This document shows, piece by piece, positions 13,743-20,466 of a stretch of 44,771 nt of DNA (position 1 is the first letter of the stretch; every line of letters starts with the position of its first letter). Where the stretch lies: the IMG/VR virus record IMGVR_UViG_3300046461_000018, positions 1 to 44,771 of that record. One strand, given 5' to 3'. The notes under the pieces were generated by a model. That model saw nothing but the letters and a program-made list of their open reading frames with translations. It made no database searches and was not told the origin of the DNA. A program made the translations under genes and the position numbers. Origin of the DNA: a virus.

Positions 13743-14543
13743 ATGTCACGCATCAAAAACAACCTGACGGGCGACGTATTCGAAGCCCCGGCCCGCGACT
13801 TCGCGAACGAAGCCGACTTCACGATCGTCGACTCGTCGACCCCGATCACCGCCGAGCCGCCCGTCGCGGTGAGTGCTGCGGGGGAGTCCGTTACGTCTGC
13901 ATCGGACCCTGCCGAACCGGCTTCATCTGGCACGACCGACACACCAACCGATACCCCGTCTTCGGAGCCGGCATCGACCCAAACCGACGCGAGCCCGGCG
14001 ACGACTTCAGCATCGACAGCGGACCCCGTACCCACCGCGGCCAGTACGACGGATGGCACCGCACCGTCGGACCAAGGTGACGCGGGAAACGTTTCTACGA
14101 CCGCCACGGATTCTGGTACGACGAGTGCGACGGTCGACCCGCTTACGCCTACGTCGGATACCGGTACGACAGCTGCGACTGCGGATGCAAGTGCTTCACC
14201 GTCGACGACGAGCGTGTCTACGGATGGCACTGACCCAAACGCCGATGCCAGCACACCGCCCGTTGGTGCTGCTACCGATGCCACTACGGCTGACCCGGTC
14301 ACGCTCAACCCGACGCAACCGCCGGTCACGGACTCGGCCACGGGTAACCCGACTGGCGGCCCGACGGCCGGCAACGGTGCAACGCTCGATGCGCGCGGCA
14401 AGCACATCGTGGCCGGCCAGCTCGAAAGCGACATGCTGTTCGCAATCGCGCAGATCATCACGCCGACCGACAGCATCAAGCATGCGGCCGATGCGTTCTT
14501 CGATCAGGTGCGCTCGCAGATCGACGTCGAAGCGGCAAGCTGA
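13743..14543 (+). CDS. Ser/Thr-rich disordered protein, hypothetical
   Basis: A 266-residue protein with three zones. An ordered N-terminus (MSRIKNNLTGDVFEAPARDF) is followed by about 170 residues made nearly only of S, T, A, D, P, G, V (for instance TTSASTADPVPTAAST), and an ordered C-terminus of about 50 residues (GKHIVAGQLESDMLFAIAQI). The linker has irregular DTGTT- and TDGT-like repetition and many acidic residues but no Lys or Arg. GGAG lies 8 nt before the ATG. No family is recognised. Such linkers are usual between interaction domains, and the acidic makeup could mimic DNA. It directly precedes the structured RNA region. Confidence 0.7.
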   Translation: MSRIKNNLTGDVFEAPARDFANEADFTIVDSSTPITAEPPVAVSAAGESVTSASDPAEPASSGTTDTPTDTPSSEPASTQTDASPATTSASTADPVPTAASTTDGTAPSDQGDAGNVSTTATDSGTTSATVDPLTPTSDTGTTAATADASASPSTTSVSTDGTDPNADASTPPVGAATDATTADPVTLNPTQPPVTDSATGNPTGGPTAGNGATLDARGKHIVAGQLESDMLFAIAQIITPTDSIKHAADAFFDQVRSQIDVEAAS

Positions 14544-14548
14544 AGCAA

Positions 14549-14850
14549 GGGACCGGGAACGCGGCGGTCGGCGCCGCAGAGTACACCCGGCCCGGTCCCG
14601 CCTTCGGGCGGGGCTCTTAGGGGTGTGAGCGGCAGGAGAAATCCTCAGGCGCAAGAGACCGGAATCCTTAGCTTGCGCGGCTAGACCGGTGTCGCTCGCA
14701 CCCCTAAGAGTGGGGCGCACGTCTCCAAGTCACGCCCGGCAGCGTGGCACAAAGCTCTGGCTCGCTAACCTGCGTCGCCCGCGAAGCGAATTCACGGCGC
14801 TGGGGTGCGCAAAGGCGGTGCGCTTAATTCATTAGCGCCAAAGCCAGAGC
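14549..14850 (+). ncRNA. Candidate structured non-coding RNA in the early operon
   Basis: The 340-bp stretch 14544-14883 has no credible gene and is full of complementary segments. (1) GGGACCGGG 14549-14557 with CCCGGTCCC 14591-14599, enclosing a 6-bp hairpin 14561-14577. (2) CCCGCC-TTCG-GGCGGG 14597-14612. (3) An 18-bp stem 14614-14631 with 14693-14710, one G-U pair, closing a branched loop with an AGGA-GAAA-TCCT tetraloop hairpin and a 7-bp hairpin 14649-14678 whose loop ACCGG can pair with CCGGT 14686-14690 as a pseudoknot. (4) CACGC/GCGTG 14731-14746. (5) GCTCTGGCT-CGCTAA 14754-14768 with TTAGCG and AGCCAGAGC 14832-14850. No known RNA family was recognised. Confidence 0.7.
14614..14710 (+). 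repeat. 18-bp imperfect inverted repeat enclosing a multibranch loop
   Basis: CTCTTAGGGGTGTGAGCG (14614-14631) pairs with CGCTCGCACCCCTAAGAG (14693-14710). The only non-Watson-Crick position is T14626 opposite G14698, a G-U pair in RNA. This suggests selection on RNA structure rather than a DNA cruciform. It is the central domain of the candidate RNA. Confidence 0.85.
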
Positions 14851-14883
14851 ATGCCGGTTTAGTTGTCCTAACAGGAGATCACC

Positions 14884-15039
14884 ATGTTGTGTTACTGGCT
14901 TGCACTTATCGTTATCGCGCCGATCAGCGGCTGTCTGCTGTTCGTGTTCCTCGCCGATAACCCGACCCCGCTCGTGGCTGCGGCCGGCGCAATCGTCGGT
15001 ATGGCCGTATCGCTCGCGGCAGTGTTCTCGCTGAACTGA
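14884..15039 (+). CDS. Small membrane protein, two helices
   Basis: A 51-residue protein (MLCYWLALIVIAPISGCLLF). Two hydrophobic segments, residues 2-24 and 30-49, are separated by the polar turn ADNPTPL, giving a helical hairpin. AGGAG sits 8 nt before the ATG. It lies directly after the structured RNA, which thus forms its 5' leader. It is one of several tiny membrane proteins in the early arm. The role is unknown; holin-like or exclusion roles are possible. Confidence 0.65.
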   Translation: MLCYWLALIVIAPISGCLLFVFLADNPTPLVAAAGAIVGMAVSLAAVFSLN

Positions 15040-15041
15040 GC

Positions 15042-15653
15042 ATGGCGCGCTGGAACGTTCGCTGTAGCCGCGAGAAATGCAAGATGCGCTACGTGTTCGC
15101 CCGGCACCCCGACGACTACAAGGTGCCGCGCAAATGCGCTGGCTGCGGCGGCACCCGGTTTCGTGTCATCCCTGATCGAGCGAAGGATCGCAATGCCCAC
15201 ACACGCACCTGCGACGGCCGTGTCTACGGCGACGTGCGCGCAAGCGACTACAGCGCGGCTATGCCGCCTCACCGCCGCGGCTCGTTTGGCTGCTGGTTCA
15301 ACGCCGATGGAACTGAACGGGCAACTTACGCTTGCCCTCACGACGGGTTACCACGTTGGCCCGCTCTTTATTGTGAACAAGCGCCGCGCCCCGGTGATTC
15401 ATGGTGGCACTTTGGGTGGCAAGCGGCGCAGGCAGCGCGAGAAGCGGAATACGCCGCCCTGGGCGAATCGTGCATTGATCGCGGCGATGTATATCGAAGC
15501 GGCGCGGATGACGCGGGAGACGGGCGAACTGTACGTGGTGGATCACATCGTGCCGCTGGACGGGAAACTGGTCTGCGGCCTGCACTGGCACGTGAATATG
15601 AGAGTGATCCACTGGAAAGCGAATGCGAAGAAGGGCTGGGGCACCTGGCCTGA
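15042..15653 (+). CDS. Zinc-ribbon protein with overlapping 3' half
   Basis: A 203-residue open frame. The first 90 residues look genuine: CSREKCKMRYVFARHPDDYK, then PRKCAGCGGTRFRV, a four-cysteine ribbon, followed by a second Cys group (CDGRVYGD) and HRRGSFGCWFNADG, a pattern I associate with small phage zinc-ribbon proteins. From about residue 95 the frame overlaps the HNH gene at 15307 and its composition looks like a shadow of that gene. Either the protein really reads through, or a change of frame has lost its natural stop. The start is two bases after the previous stop. Confidence 0.55.
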   Translation: MARWNVRCSREKCKMRYVFARHPDDYKVPRKCAGCGGTRFRVIPDRAKDRNAHTRTCDGRVYGDVRASDYSAAMPPHRRGSFGCWFNADGTERATYACPHDGLPRWPALYCEQAPRPGDSWWHFGWQAAQAAREAEYAALGESCIDRGDVYRSGADDAGDGRTVRGGSHRAAGRETGLRPALAREYESDPLESECEEGLGHLA

Positions 15654-15684
15654 TATGCCGTTTGAACAATTGGAGCTTTTGTGA
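15307..15684 (+). CDS. HNH-type nuclease-like protein
   Basis: A 125-residue protein. The core is VVDHIVPLDGKLVCGLHWHVN (about residues 77-97) followed by MRVIHWKANAKKG, which fits the HNH layout D-H-I-x-P-L-x-G, G-L-H-x-x-x-N and the terminal N/K-rich helix. Preceding residues KRRRQREKRNTPPWAN are basic. Small HNH proteins of this kind are common in phages and may nick DNA or help packaging. The end is well fixed by a GTGA overlap with the dcm gene. The start is uncertain: 15307 has no ribosome site, and ATG 15193 has AAGGA but would add a shadow-like stretch. Confidence 0.6.
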   Translation: MELNGQLTLALTTGYHVGPLFIVNKRRAPVIHGGTLGGKRRRQREKRNTPPWANRALIAAMYIEAARMTRETGELYVVDHIVPLDGKLVCGLHWHVNMRVIHWKANAKKGWGTWPDMPFEQLELL

Positions 15685-16601
15685 CCCGCGCCTATTACAA
15701 CGAACACAACAAGTGGAAAGCGCAAGCGTTGCGCAATCTAATGGCGGCCGGGCTGATCGCGCCCGGCGATATTGACGAAAGGAGTATTGAAGATGTCCGA
15801 CCTGACGATCTGCGAGGCTACACCCAATGCCACTTCTTCGCCGGCATCGGCGTCTGGTCTCGCGCTTTGCGACTCGCCGGGTGGGATGACGAACGGGCTA
15901 TCTGGACAGGAAGCTGCCCCTGCCAGCCTTTCAGCGCGGCAGGCAAAGGCGCTGGGTTTGACGACGAGCGGCACCTTTGGCCCGCATGGCACTGGCTTAT
16001 CCAGGAGCGCCGACCTGTCGCGGTCATTGGCGAACAGGTTGCAAGCAGTGACGCGGCGCCTTGGCTCGACCTTGTACACGCTGACTTGGAAGGCTTGGGA
16101 TTTACCGTCGGGGCGCTCGCTTTCCCGGCTGCGGGCATCGGTGCGCCGCACATCCGTGACCGCGCCTATTGGTGCGGGGTTCTCGGGCTGGCCGACGCCG
16201 ACAACGCGCGACTGGAAGGATGGCAAATTCTGCCCGAACGTACCGATCAACTCGCTGCTGGGGCGCACGGTTTGGCTCGCAGCGTGGCCGACGCCGACCG
16301 CGACCGATATGAAGCGTGGCGTGAAACCCCCGCGCCCTTGGGATACCGGGGTTCCGCTTACACAGAGAGTTGGCCAAGTGGATACAACGTGCACGGCGCG
16401 GTTAACGGCTTCTGGCGCGATGCTGACTGGCTCCCCTGCAGTGACGACAAGTGGCGGCCAGTTGAACCCACATCATTCCCGCTGGTTGATGGGCCTACCG
16501 CCGCAATGGGACGACTGCATGCCTACGGAGACGCCATCGTCGAGCCGGCGGCCCGCGCCTTCATCGGCTGCGTCATCGAAGCAATTGGCGATCTGCTCTG
16601 A
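15681..16601 (+). CDS. DNA C5-cytosine methyltransferase
   Basis: A 306-residue enzyme. Motif I is [19 protein letters not shown] at about 50, motif IV with the catalytic Cys is [14 protein letters not shown] at about 84, motif VI is VIGEQVAS (ENV replaced by EQV), motif VIII is [10 protein letters not shown], and motif X is [11 protein letters not shown] near the end. The target-recognition region is short, as is common in phage enzymes. GTG 15681 has TTGGAG 6 nt upstream and overlaps the HNH stop. No endonuclease partner is visible, so it is likely self-protection against host restriction. A second gene is overprinted on bases 15793-16601 in another frame. Confidence 0.9.
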   Translation: MTRAYYNEHNKWKAQALRNLMAAGLIAPGDIDERSIEDVRPDDLRGYTQCHFFAGIGVWSRALRLAGWDDERAIWTGSCPCQPFSAAGKGAGFDDERHLWPAWHWLIQERRPVAVIGEQVASSDAAPWLDLVHADLEGLGFTVGALAFPAAGIGAPHIRDRAYWCGVLGLADADNARLEGWQILPERTDQLAAGAHGLARSVADADRDRYEAWRETPAPLGYRGSAYTESWPSGYNVHGAVNGFWRDADWLPCSDDKWRPVEPTSFPLVDGPTAAMGRLHAYGDAIVEPAARAFIGCVIEAIGDLL

Positions 16602-16620
16602 CGGTAGCGACCTGCTATGA
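15793..16620 (+). CDS. Overprinted conserved protein inside the dcm gene
   Basis: A 275-residue frame ([20 protein letters not shown]), shifted relative to dcm. Three things support it. AAAGGAG lies 8 nt before the ATG. The stop overlaps the polymerase start as ATGA, whereas dcm stops 15 bp earlier. It also carries phrases I recall from a conserved phage family: the [12 protein letters not shown] start, [11 protein letters not shown], repeated [11 protein letters not shown] and [11 protein letters not shown], and a final [20 protein letters not shown]. Proteins with this signature regularly accompany phage Dcm genes. The function is unknown; an accessory to methylation is a guess. Confidence 0.7.
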   Translation: MSDLTICEATPNATSSPASASGLALCDSPGGMTNGLSGQEAAPASLSARQAKALGLTTSGTFGPHGTGLSRSADLSRSLANRLQAVTRRLGSTLYTLTWKAWDLPSGRSLSRLRASVRRTSVTAPIGAGFSGWPTPTTRDWKDGKFCPNVPINSLLGRTVWLAAWPTPTATDMKRGVKPPRPWDTGVPLTQRVGQVDTTCTARLTASGAMLTGSPAVTTSGGQLNPHHSRWLMGLPPQWDDCMPTETPSSSRRPAPSSAASSKQLAICSDGSDLL

Positions 16621-18737
16621 AACTCTGGCTCGACACCGAAACCTACAGCCCGACGCCGCTCAAGTCGGGCACGCACATTTACGCCGAGCCCGTCGAGATC
16701 ATGATCGTGACGTGGGCCGTGGACGACGGTCCTGTCGGCACGTGGGACCGCACCGCTGATCTGACGATGCCCGATGAACTCGACTTTGCGATCGACGAAG
16801 CCGACGAATACTGGTGGCAAAACGGCAACATGTTCGACTACACCGTGCTCGGCCACGGCATGCCGGAACTGCGCAAGCGCATGCCGCTTGAAAAGTGGCG
16901 CGACACGATGGTGCAGGCGTACGCGCATAGCCTGCCGGGCTCGCTCGACATGCTGTGTCAGATATTCGGCGTCCCGCACGATCAGGCAAAGAGCAAGGAC
17001 GGTAACGCGCTGATCCAGTTGTTTTGCAAGCCGAGGAAAGACGGCAGCCGCGCCACGCGCCTGACGCACCCGGCCGAGTGGGCGCGTTTTCTCGTCTACG
17101 CGGGCAAAGACATCACCGCGATGCGCGCGATCCACAACAAGATGCCGAAGTGGAATTACCCGAACAACAAAAAGGAACTGGCGTTCTCGCATCTCGACAT
17201 GCGCATCAACCAGCGCGGCATGCAGATGGACACCGAACTCGCCCGCGCCGCAGTGCGCGCGATCGACCGCGCACAGAAGGGCCACGCCGCGCGCACGCTC
17301 GAACTCACCGACGGCGAAGTGCAGAAGGCCACGCAGCGCGACAAGCTGCTAAAGCATCTGCTGGCCGAGTACAACATCGATCTGCCCGACCTGAAGAAGT
17401 CCACGCTCGAACGCCGGATCAACGACCCGGATCTGCCCGACCCACTGCGCGAGCTGCTGGCGATCCGGCTCGAAGCCACGATGACCAGCACGTCGAAGTA
17501 CAAGACCCTGTTGCGCGGCGTGTCGAGCGACGGTCGCATTCGTGGCTGCTCGCAATTCTGTGGCGCTAACCGCACCGGGCGTGTCGCGCACCGGCTATAC
17601 CAGCCGGGCAACATGCCGCGCCCCGACGTCGGTCTGATCATGCGCGAGATGGGCGTCGCGAAGCTGGCCGACGACACCGCCGAGCGCTACACCGAAATGG
17701 GTATCGACGCACTCAAGGCCGACTGCGCCGACCAGATCTTCGGCAACGTCATGGGCCTGACCGCGAACGTGGTGCGCGGCTCGATCGTCGTGCCCGAAGG
17801 CCGAAAGCTGAACGTGTCGGACCTGTCGAACATCGAAGGCCGCAAAGCCGCCTGGCTGACCGGCGAAGAATGGAAGCTGCAGGCGTTCCGCGATTACGAC
17901 GCCGGTACCGGGCTTGACCTGTACATCCTCGCGTACGCGCGGTCGTTCGGCGTGGACCCCGCTGACGTCACCAAGGCAATGCGCCAGCTCGGCAAGATTC
18001 AGGAACTGGCGCTCGCATACGAAGGTGGGGTCGGCGCGTTCGTCACGTTCACGCTCACGTACAAGATGGAACTGGACCTGATCCGCGCGGCAGTGTTCGC
18101 GACGCTCGACGCGGTTGACCCCGAGATCGTGCGCGAGGCGCGCAACGCGTGGGAGTGGGCCACGAAACAGAAGCGCACGCTCGGGCTCGACAAGGATGTG
18201 TACATCGCCTGCGACATCCTGAAACGTCTGTGGCGCCGTGCGCACCCGGCGACGTCGAGCTACTGGCCGGAACTGAAAGACGCAGCCACGCAAGCGATCT
18301 GCTCACCCGGCACGACCGTGCGCGCGCGACGCGTCGTGATGCGCCGCGACGGTAACTGGTTGCGCGTACAGATGCCGAGCGGCCGGCAGCTTTGCTACAT
18401 CGCGCCGCGCGTCGATGACGGCGGCCAGATCAGCTACATGGGCGTGAACCAGTACACGCGCAAATGGCAGCGCGTGAAGACGTACGGCGGGAAACTGTTC
18501 GAGAACCTGTGCCAGGCCAGCGCGCGCGACATCCTGTTCGAAAACATGCCGGCGATTGAATCGGCCGGCTATTCGATCGTGCTATCGATCCACGACGAAT
18601 TGCTGACGGAGACGCCTGACACCGACGACTTCAGCGCCGAAAAGCTGTCGGCCATGCTTGCCACGGTGCCCGAGTGGGCCGAGGGTTTGCCCCTGTCTGC
18701 GGCCGGGTTCGACGGGTACCGGTACCGGAAAGATTAA
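16617..18737 (+). CDS. Family A DNA polymerase with 3'-5' exonuclease
   Basis: A 706-residue T7-like replicative polymerase. The exonuclease opens directly with [12 protein letters not shown] (catalytic D6 and E8), and [11 protein letters not shown] is the second exonuclease motif. In the polymerase domain, motif A is [16 protein letters not shown] at about 401, motif B is [16 protein letters not shown] at about 460 and motif C is SIHDELLTE at about 657. There is no 5'-3' exonuclease, as expected for phage enzymes. It uses the ATGA overlap with the overprinted gene as start. Its stop is followed by the operator/promoter block at 18745-18790. Confidence 0.95.
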   Translation: MKLWLDTETYSPTPLKSGTHIYAEPVEIMIVTWAVDDGPVGTWDRTADLTMPDELDFAIDEADEYWWQNGNMFDYTVLGHGMPELRKRMPLEKWRDTMVQAYAHSLPGSLDMLCQIFGVPHDQAKSKDGNALIQLFCKPRKDGSRATRLTHPAEWARFLVYAGKDITAMRAIHNKMPKWNYPNNKKELAFSHLDMRINQRGMQMDTELARAAVRAIDRAQKGHAARTLELTDGEVQKATQRDKLLKHLLAEYNIDLPDLKKSTLERRINDPDLPDPLRELLAIRLEATMTSTSKYKTLLRGVSSDGRIRGCSQFCGANRTGRVAHRLYQPGNMPRPDVGLIMREMGVAKLADDTAERYTEMGIDALKADCADQIFGNVMGLTANVVRGSIVVPEGRKLNVSDLSNIEGRKAAWLTGEEWKLQAFRDYDAGTGLDLYILAYARSFGVDPADVTKAMRQLGKIQELALAYEGGVGAFVTFTLTYKMELDLIRAAVFATLDAVDPEIVREARNAWEWATKQKRTLGLDKDVYIACDILKRLWRRAHPATSSYWPELKDAATQAICSPGTTVRARRVVMRRDGNWLRVQMPSGRQLCYIAPRVDDGGQISYMGVNQYTRKWQRVKTYGGKLFENLCQASARDILFENMPAIESAGYSIVLSIHDELLTETPDTDDFSAEKLSAMLATVPEWAEGLPLSAAGFDGYRYRKD

Positions 18738-18744
18738 AAAGTGC

Positions 18745-18773
18745 TTGTCAGGCGTAACCGAACATACTAAAGT
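18745..18773 (+). promoter_or_regulatory. Second early rightward promoter
   Basis: TTGTCA (18745-18750), a 17-bp spacer, TAAAGT (18768-18773). The -35 matches five of six consensus bases; the -10 is weaker. It overlaps operator 5 and touches operator 6, so it should be shut in the lysogen. It would drive the VRR-NUC to integrase block. Confidence 0.6.
18746..18764. promoter_or_regulatory. Operator 5 (19-bp)
   Basis: TGTCAGGCGTAACCGAACA, a TGT...ACA pseudopalindrome of the same family as the cro-cI operators. It covers the -35 and most of the spacer of the promoter at 18745-18773. Confidence 0.65.
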
Positions 18774-18789
18774 ACGGTTACGCCTGACA
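18771..18789. promoter_or_regulatory. Operator 6 (19-bp)
   Basis: AGTACGGTTACGCCTGACA, centred 25 bp from operator 5 and so on nearly the same helical face. The spacing resembles that of operators 1 and 2 (23 bp), which suggests cooperative binding by adjacent dimers. Confidence 0.65.
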
Positions 18790-18805
18790 AAGAGTGAGAC
18801 CCGAC

Positions 18806-18982
18806 ATGAAAACCATTCTCCGCCGTTGGAAGCTGACCCGCGAACTGCGCGCCCTGAAACGCGAACTCGACTACGTGTTCGCGGTACGCCGTGAAACGGT
18901 TCAGCGCGAGTCGCAACTTCGCCGCAAGGCCGAAGCCGTGAGCCTCGAACTCACGCGCATGGAGCTGGGCCGTCATGCTTGA
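18806..18982 (+). CDS. Small basic helical protein, hypothetical
   Basis: A 58-residue very basic protein (MKTILRRWKLTRELRALKRE), probably one long coiled-coil-like helix with a heptad-like Leu pattern. ATG 18806 is preferred over GTG 18794. The ribosome site is weak. It is the first gene after the repressor-controlled promoter and overlaps the nuclease gene by 8 bases. No family is recognised. Confidence 0.65.
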   Translation: MKTILRRWKLTRELRALKRELDYVFAVRRETVQRESQLRRKAEAVSLELTRMELGRHA

Positions 18983-19253
18983 GCGCGTCGTCGAGCAGCA
19001 CTTCGTGAACTGCGCACTGCTGCTCGGCGGTGAAGTGCGCAAGCTCGCCTACGTCGGCCGCCGCGGTGCGCCTGACCGGCTGCTCGTGCTGCCCTACGGC
19101 CGCGTGTTCTTCGTCGAACTCAAGCGCCCCGGCAAGGATGCCGACGTCCACCAGGCACGAGAGCATCAACGGCTTCGCCGCATCGGCGCCGACGTGCGCG
19201 TGCTCGACACGCTCGAAGCCGTGGACGCTTTCTTTAATGAGGTTGCACCATGA
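18975..19253 (+). CDS. VRR-NUC domain nuclease
   Basis: A 92-residue standalone VRR-NUC protein. Core residues are E7 in RVVEQHF, G-A-P-D in RRGAPDRLLVLPYG (about 32-45), and VFFVELKRPGKD (E-x-K) at about 48, followed by HQARE-H-Q-RL. Standalone phage members of this PD-(D/E)XK family cut branched DNA and may resolve replication or recombination intermediates before packaging. The start overlaps the previous gene, and the stop overlaps the next as ATGA. Confidence 0.88.
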   Translation: MLERVVEQHFVNCALLLGGEVRKLAYVGRRGAPDRLLVLPYGRVFFVELKRPGKDADVHQAREHQRLRRIGADVRVLDTLEAVDAFFNEVAP

Positions 19254-19915
19254 CTAACGAACAGAAGGACGCCGCCAATGGGGCGATTGGGGAGCGGGAA
19301 GCGTTTGAGGCGTGGGGCAACGAAACATTCAACTACGGCTTTCAACCGGAAACGTGGGACGACGGCTCCGGGCCTGTTGCTCGCGAGGCGCAGTACACCC
19401 ACGAAGGCACGCAAATGGCGTGGGAAGGCTGGCAAGCCCGCGCCGCACTCACCGCCGAAAAGGTGGCGGGGCAAGAGCCGGTGGCAACGCTCCACGATGA
19501 CGGCCACTACACGTGGCAGGGTCCGAAGCCGGACGGATTCAACTACGCCGGGTGGCGCATGGAGGTCTACGCCGCCCCTCAACCCGCACACCCTACGCAA
19601 GCGGAGCCGGTGAAAGATGCCGCGCAAGAGCAATCGGGGGAGGCGATCTATCAGGCGCGCATGGTCGGAAACACGGCATGGTCCGATGTGACCGGCGACA
19701 AACTGGAGGCATGCGCGGCCAACCCGAATTACGAGGTTCGCCGCGTCTACGCCGCCCCGCAACTACAGCCCGCGCAATCTGCCGAGCAGGACGAGCCTTG
19801 CACCAACTGCGGGATGAGCGTTGACCCTAAGTGCGCATGCGAGCGTGGTCGGAAGCGCGCCGCATCCACGCAATCCACGGCAACGCAACCAGCACAGACC
19901 GAGCCCAAGCCGTGA
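19250..19915 (+). CDS. Hypothetical protein with repeated VYAAPQ motifs
   Basis: A 221-residue protein. A helical N-terminal third (FEAWGNETFNYGFQPETWDD, then QMAWEGWQARAAL) is followed by two repeats ending EVYAAPQPA (about 108) and RVYAAPQLQ (about 168), then a Cys-rich tail CTNCGMSVDPKCACERG (about 184) that could bind zinc. Phage proteins with the EAFEAW...AWEGWQARA start and YAAPQP repeats are frequent in enterobacterial and Burkholderia phages and remain without known function. Confidence 0.7.
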   Translation: MTNEQKDAANGAIGEREAFEAWGNETFNYGFQPETWDDGSGPVAREAQYTHEGTQMAWEGWQARAALTAEKVAGQEPVATLHDDGHYTWQGPKPDGFNYAGWRMEVYAAPQPAHPTQAEPVKDAAQEQSGEAIYQARMVGNTAWSDVTGDKLEACAANPNYEVRRVYAAPQLQPAQSAEQDEPCTNCGMSVDPKCACERGRKRAASTQSTATQPAQTEPKP

Positions 19916-20034
19916 ACACCGAATCGCTTGAACTGATCCTGAACGCCGACCGCTTTGTGCTGATCGTTCGCATCGGGCTCGGCTGCGCTATCCTCGGCCT
20001 TGCGGTATGGGGCCACCATGTGGGGTTACTATGA
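19912..20034 (+). CDS. 40-residue single-pass membrane protein
   Basis: A GTG start overlapping the previous stop (GTGA), and a stop overlapping the next start (ATGA). Residues 14-39 form a hydrophobic segment (FVLIVRIGLGCAILGLAVWG). The double overlap supports translation. No function can be assigned. Confidence 0.6.
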   Translation: MNTESLELILNADRFVLIVRIGLGCAILGLAVWGHHVGLL

Positions 20035-20255
20035 ATGCCCGACTGATGTCCGACGATGATCTTGTGCGCGTCACCGGCAAGCGCCGCTACACGAAACAGG
20101 CCGAGTGGTTCGCGGCGCAGTTCGGCGTCAGCGTCACGCGCGCCGCCGACGGCAAGCTCGTGATGACCTGGGTCCAGTTCGACGCGCTGCTGGCAAAGAA
20201 GAACGGCACGGCCGGCGCTACCGCTTCGCAATCTGTTGAACTCTGCTATGACTGA
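20031..20255 (+). CDS. DUF4224 protein, possible excisionase
   Basis: A 74-residue protein matching DUF4224: MSDDDLVRVTGKRRYTKQAE, then WFAAQFGVSVTRAADGKL. The family is a small winged-helix-like DNA binder that normally sits just upstream of a tyrosine integrase, as here, and is therefore a candidate excisionase or directionality factor. That role is inferred from location. Confidence 0.75.
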   Translation: MNARLMSDDDLVRVTGKRRYTKQAEWFAAQFGVSVTRAADGKLVMTWVQFDALLAKKNGTAGATASQSVELCYD

Positions 20256-20466
20256 TTTTGAACCGCTTAAGTGCGAGTGTTGCAAGCACGCCATGCTTGG
20301 CGGCCTGCGCATCCCGCGCGTTTGTCGCAACTGCGTAGCAGCGGGTCTCGCTAGTGACCCTATCTATTGCGCAACTTGCAACGGCGCCGGAACTGTCGGC
20401 ACGGGTATCGACGAAGCACCCACCAGCATTTGCAACGTATGCCGTGGTACGGGGATAGCGCGATGA
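20248..20466 (+). CDS. Small zinc-finger protein (DnaJ-like CxxC repeats)
   Basis: A 72-residue protein with four Cys pairs: CECCKH, CRNC, CATCNGAGTV and CNVCRGTG. The last two are CxxCxGxG units as in the DnaJ zinc domain. It overlaps DUF4224 by 8 bases and the integrase start by ATGA, so it is co-translated with the integration module. Whether it binds DNA or protein is not known. Confidence 0.7.
   Translation: MTDFEPLKCECCKHAMLGGLRIPRVCRNCVAAGLASDPIYCATCNGAGTVGTGIDEAPTSICNVCRGTGIAR

Larger units (their letters stand above)
18745..18790. repeat. Perfect 16-bp inverted repeat
   Basis: TTGTCAGGCGTAACCG (18745-18760), 14-bp spacer, CGGTTACGCCTGACAA (18775-18790). The arms are the inner parts of two operators arranged head to head. 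Confidence 0.9.

Noticed and set aside
13873-14628. A 251-aa Arg/Pro-rich frame overlapping the Ser/Thr-rich gene
   Set aside because: It is a frame shadow of the repetitive Ser/Thr codons, has no ribosome site, and runs into the structured RNA.
14549-14850. Group I intron or hammerhead/HEARO-type RNA
   Set aside because: No interrupted gene flanks it, no CUGAUGA...GAAA core was found, and no IscB/HNH gene of that type is adjacent. The short HNH downstream lacks RuvC parts.
18745-18790. Intrinsic terminator after DNA polymerase
   Set aside because: The 16-bp inverted repeat has a 14-bp spacer and no T-run, and its arms match the repressor operator family, so an operator/promoter reading is preferred.
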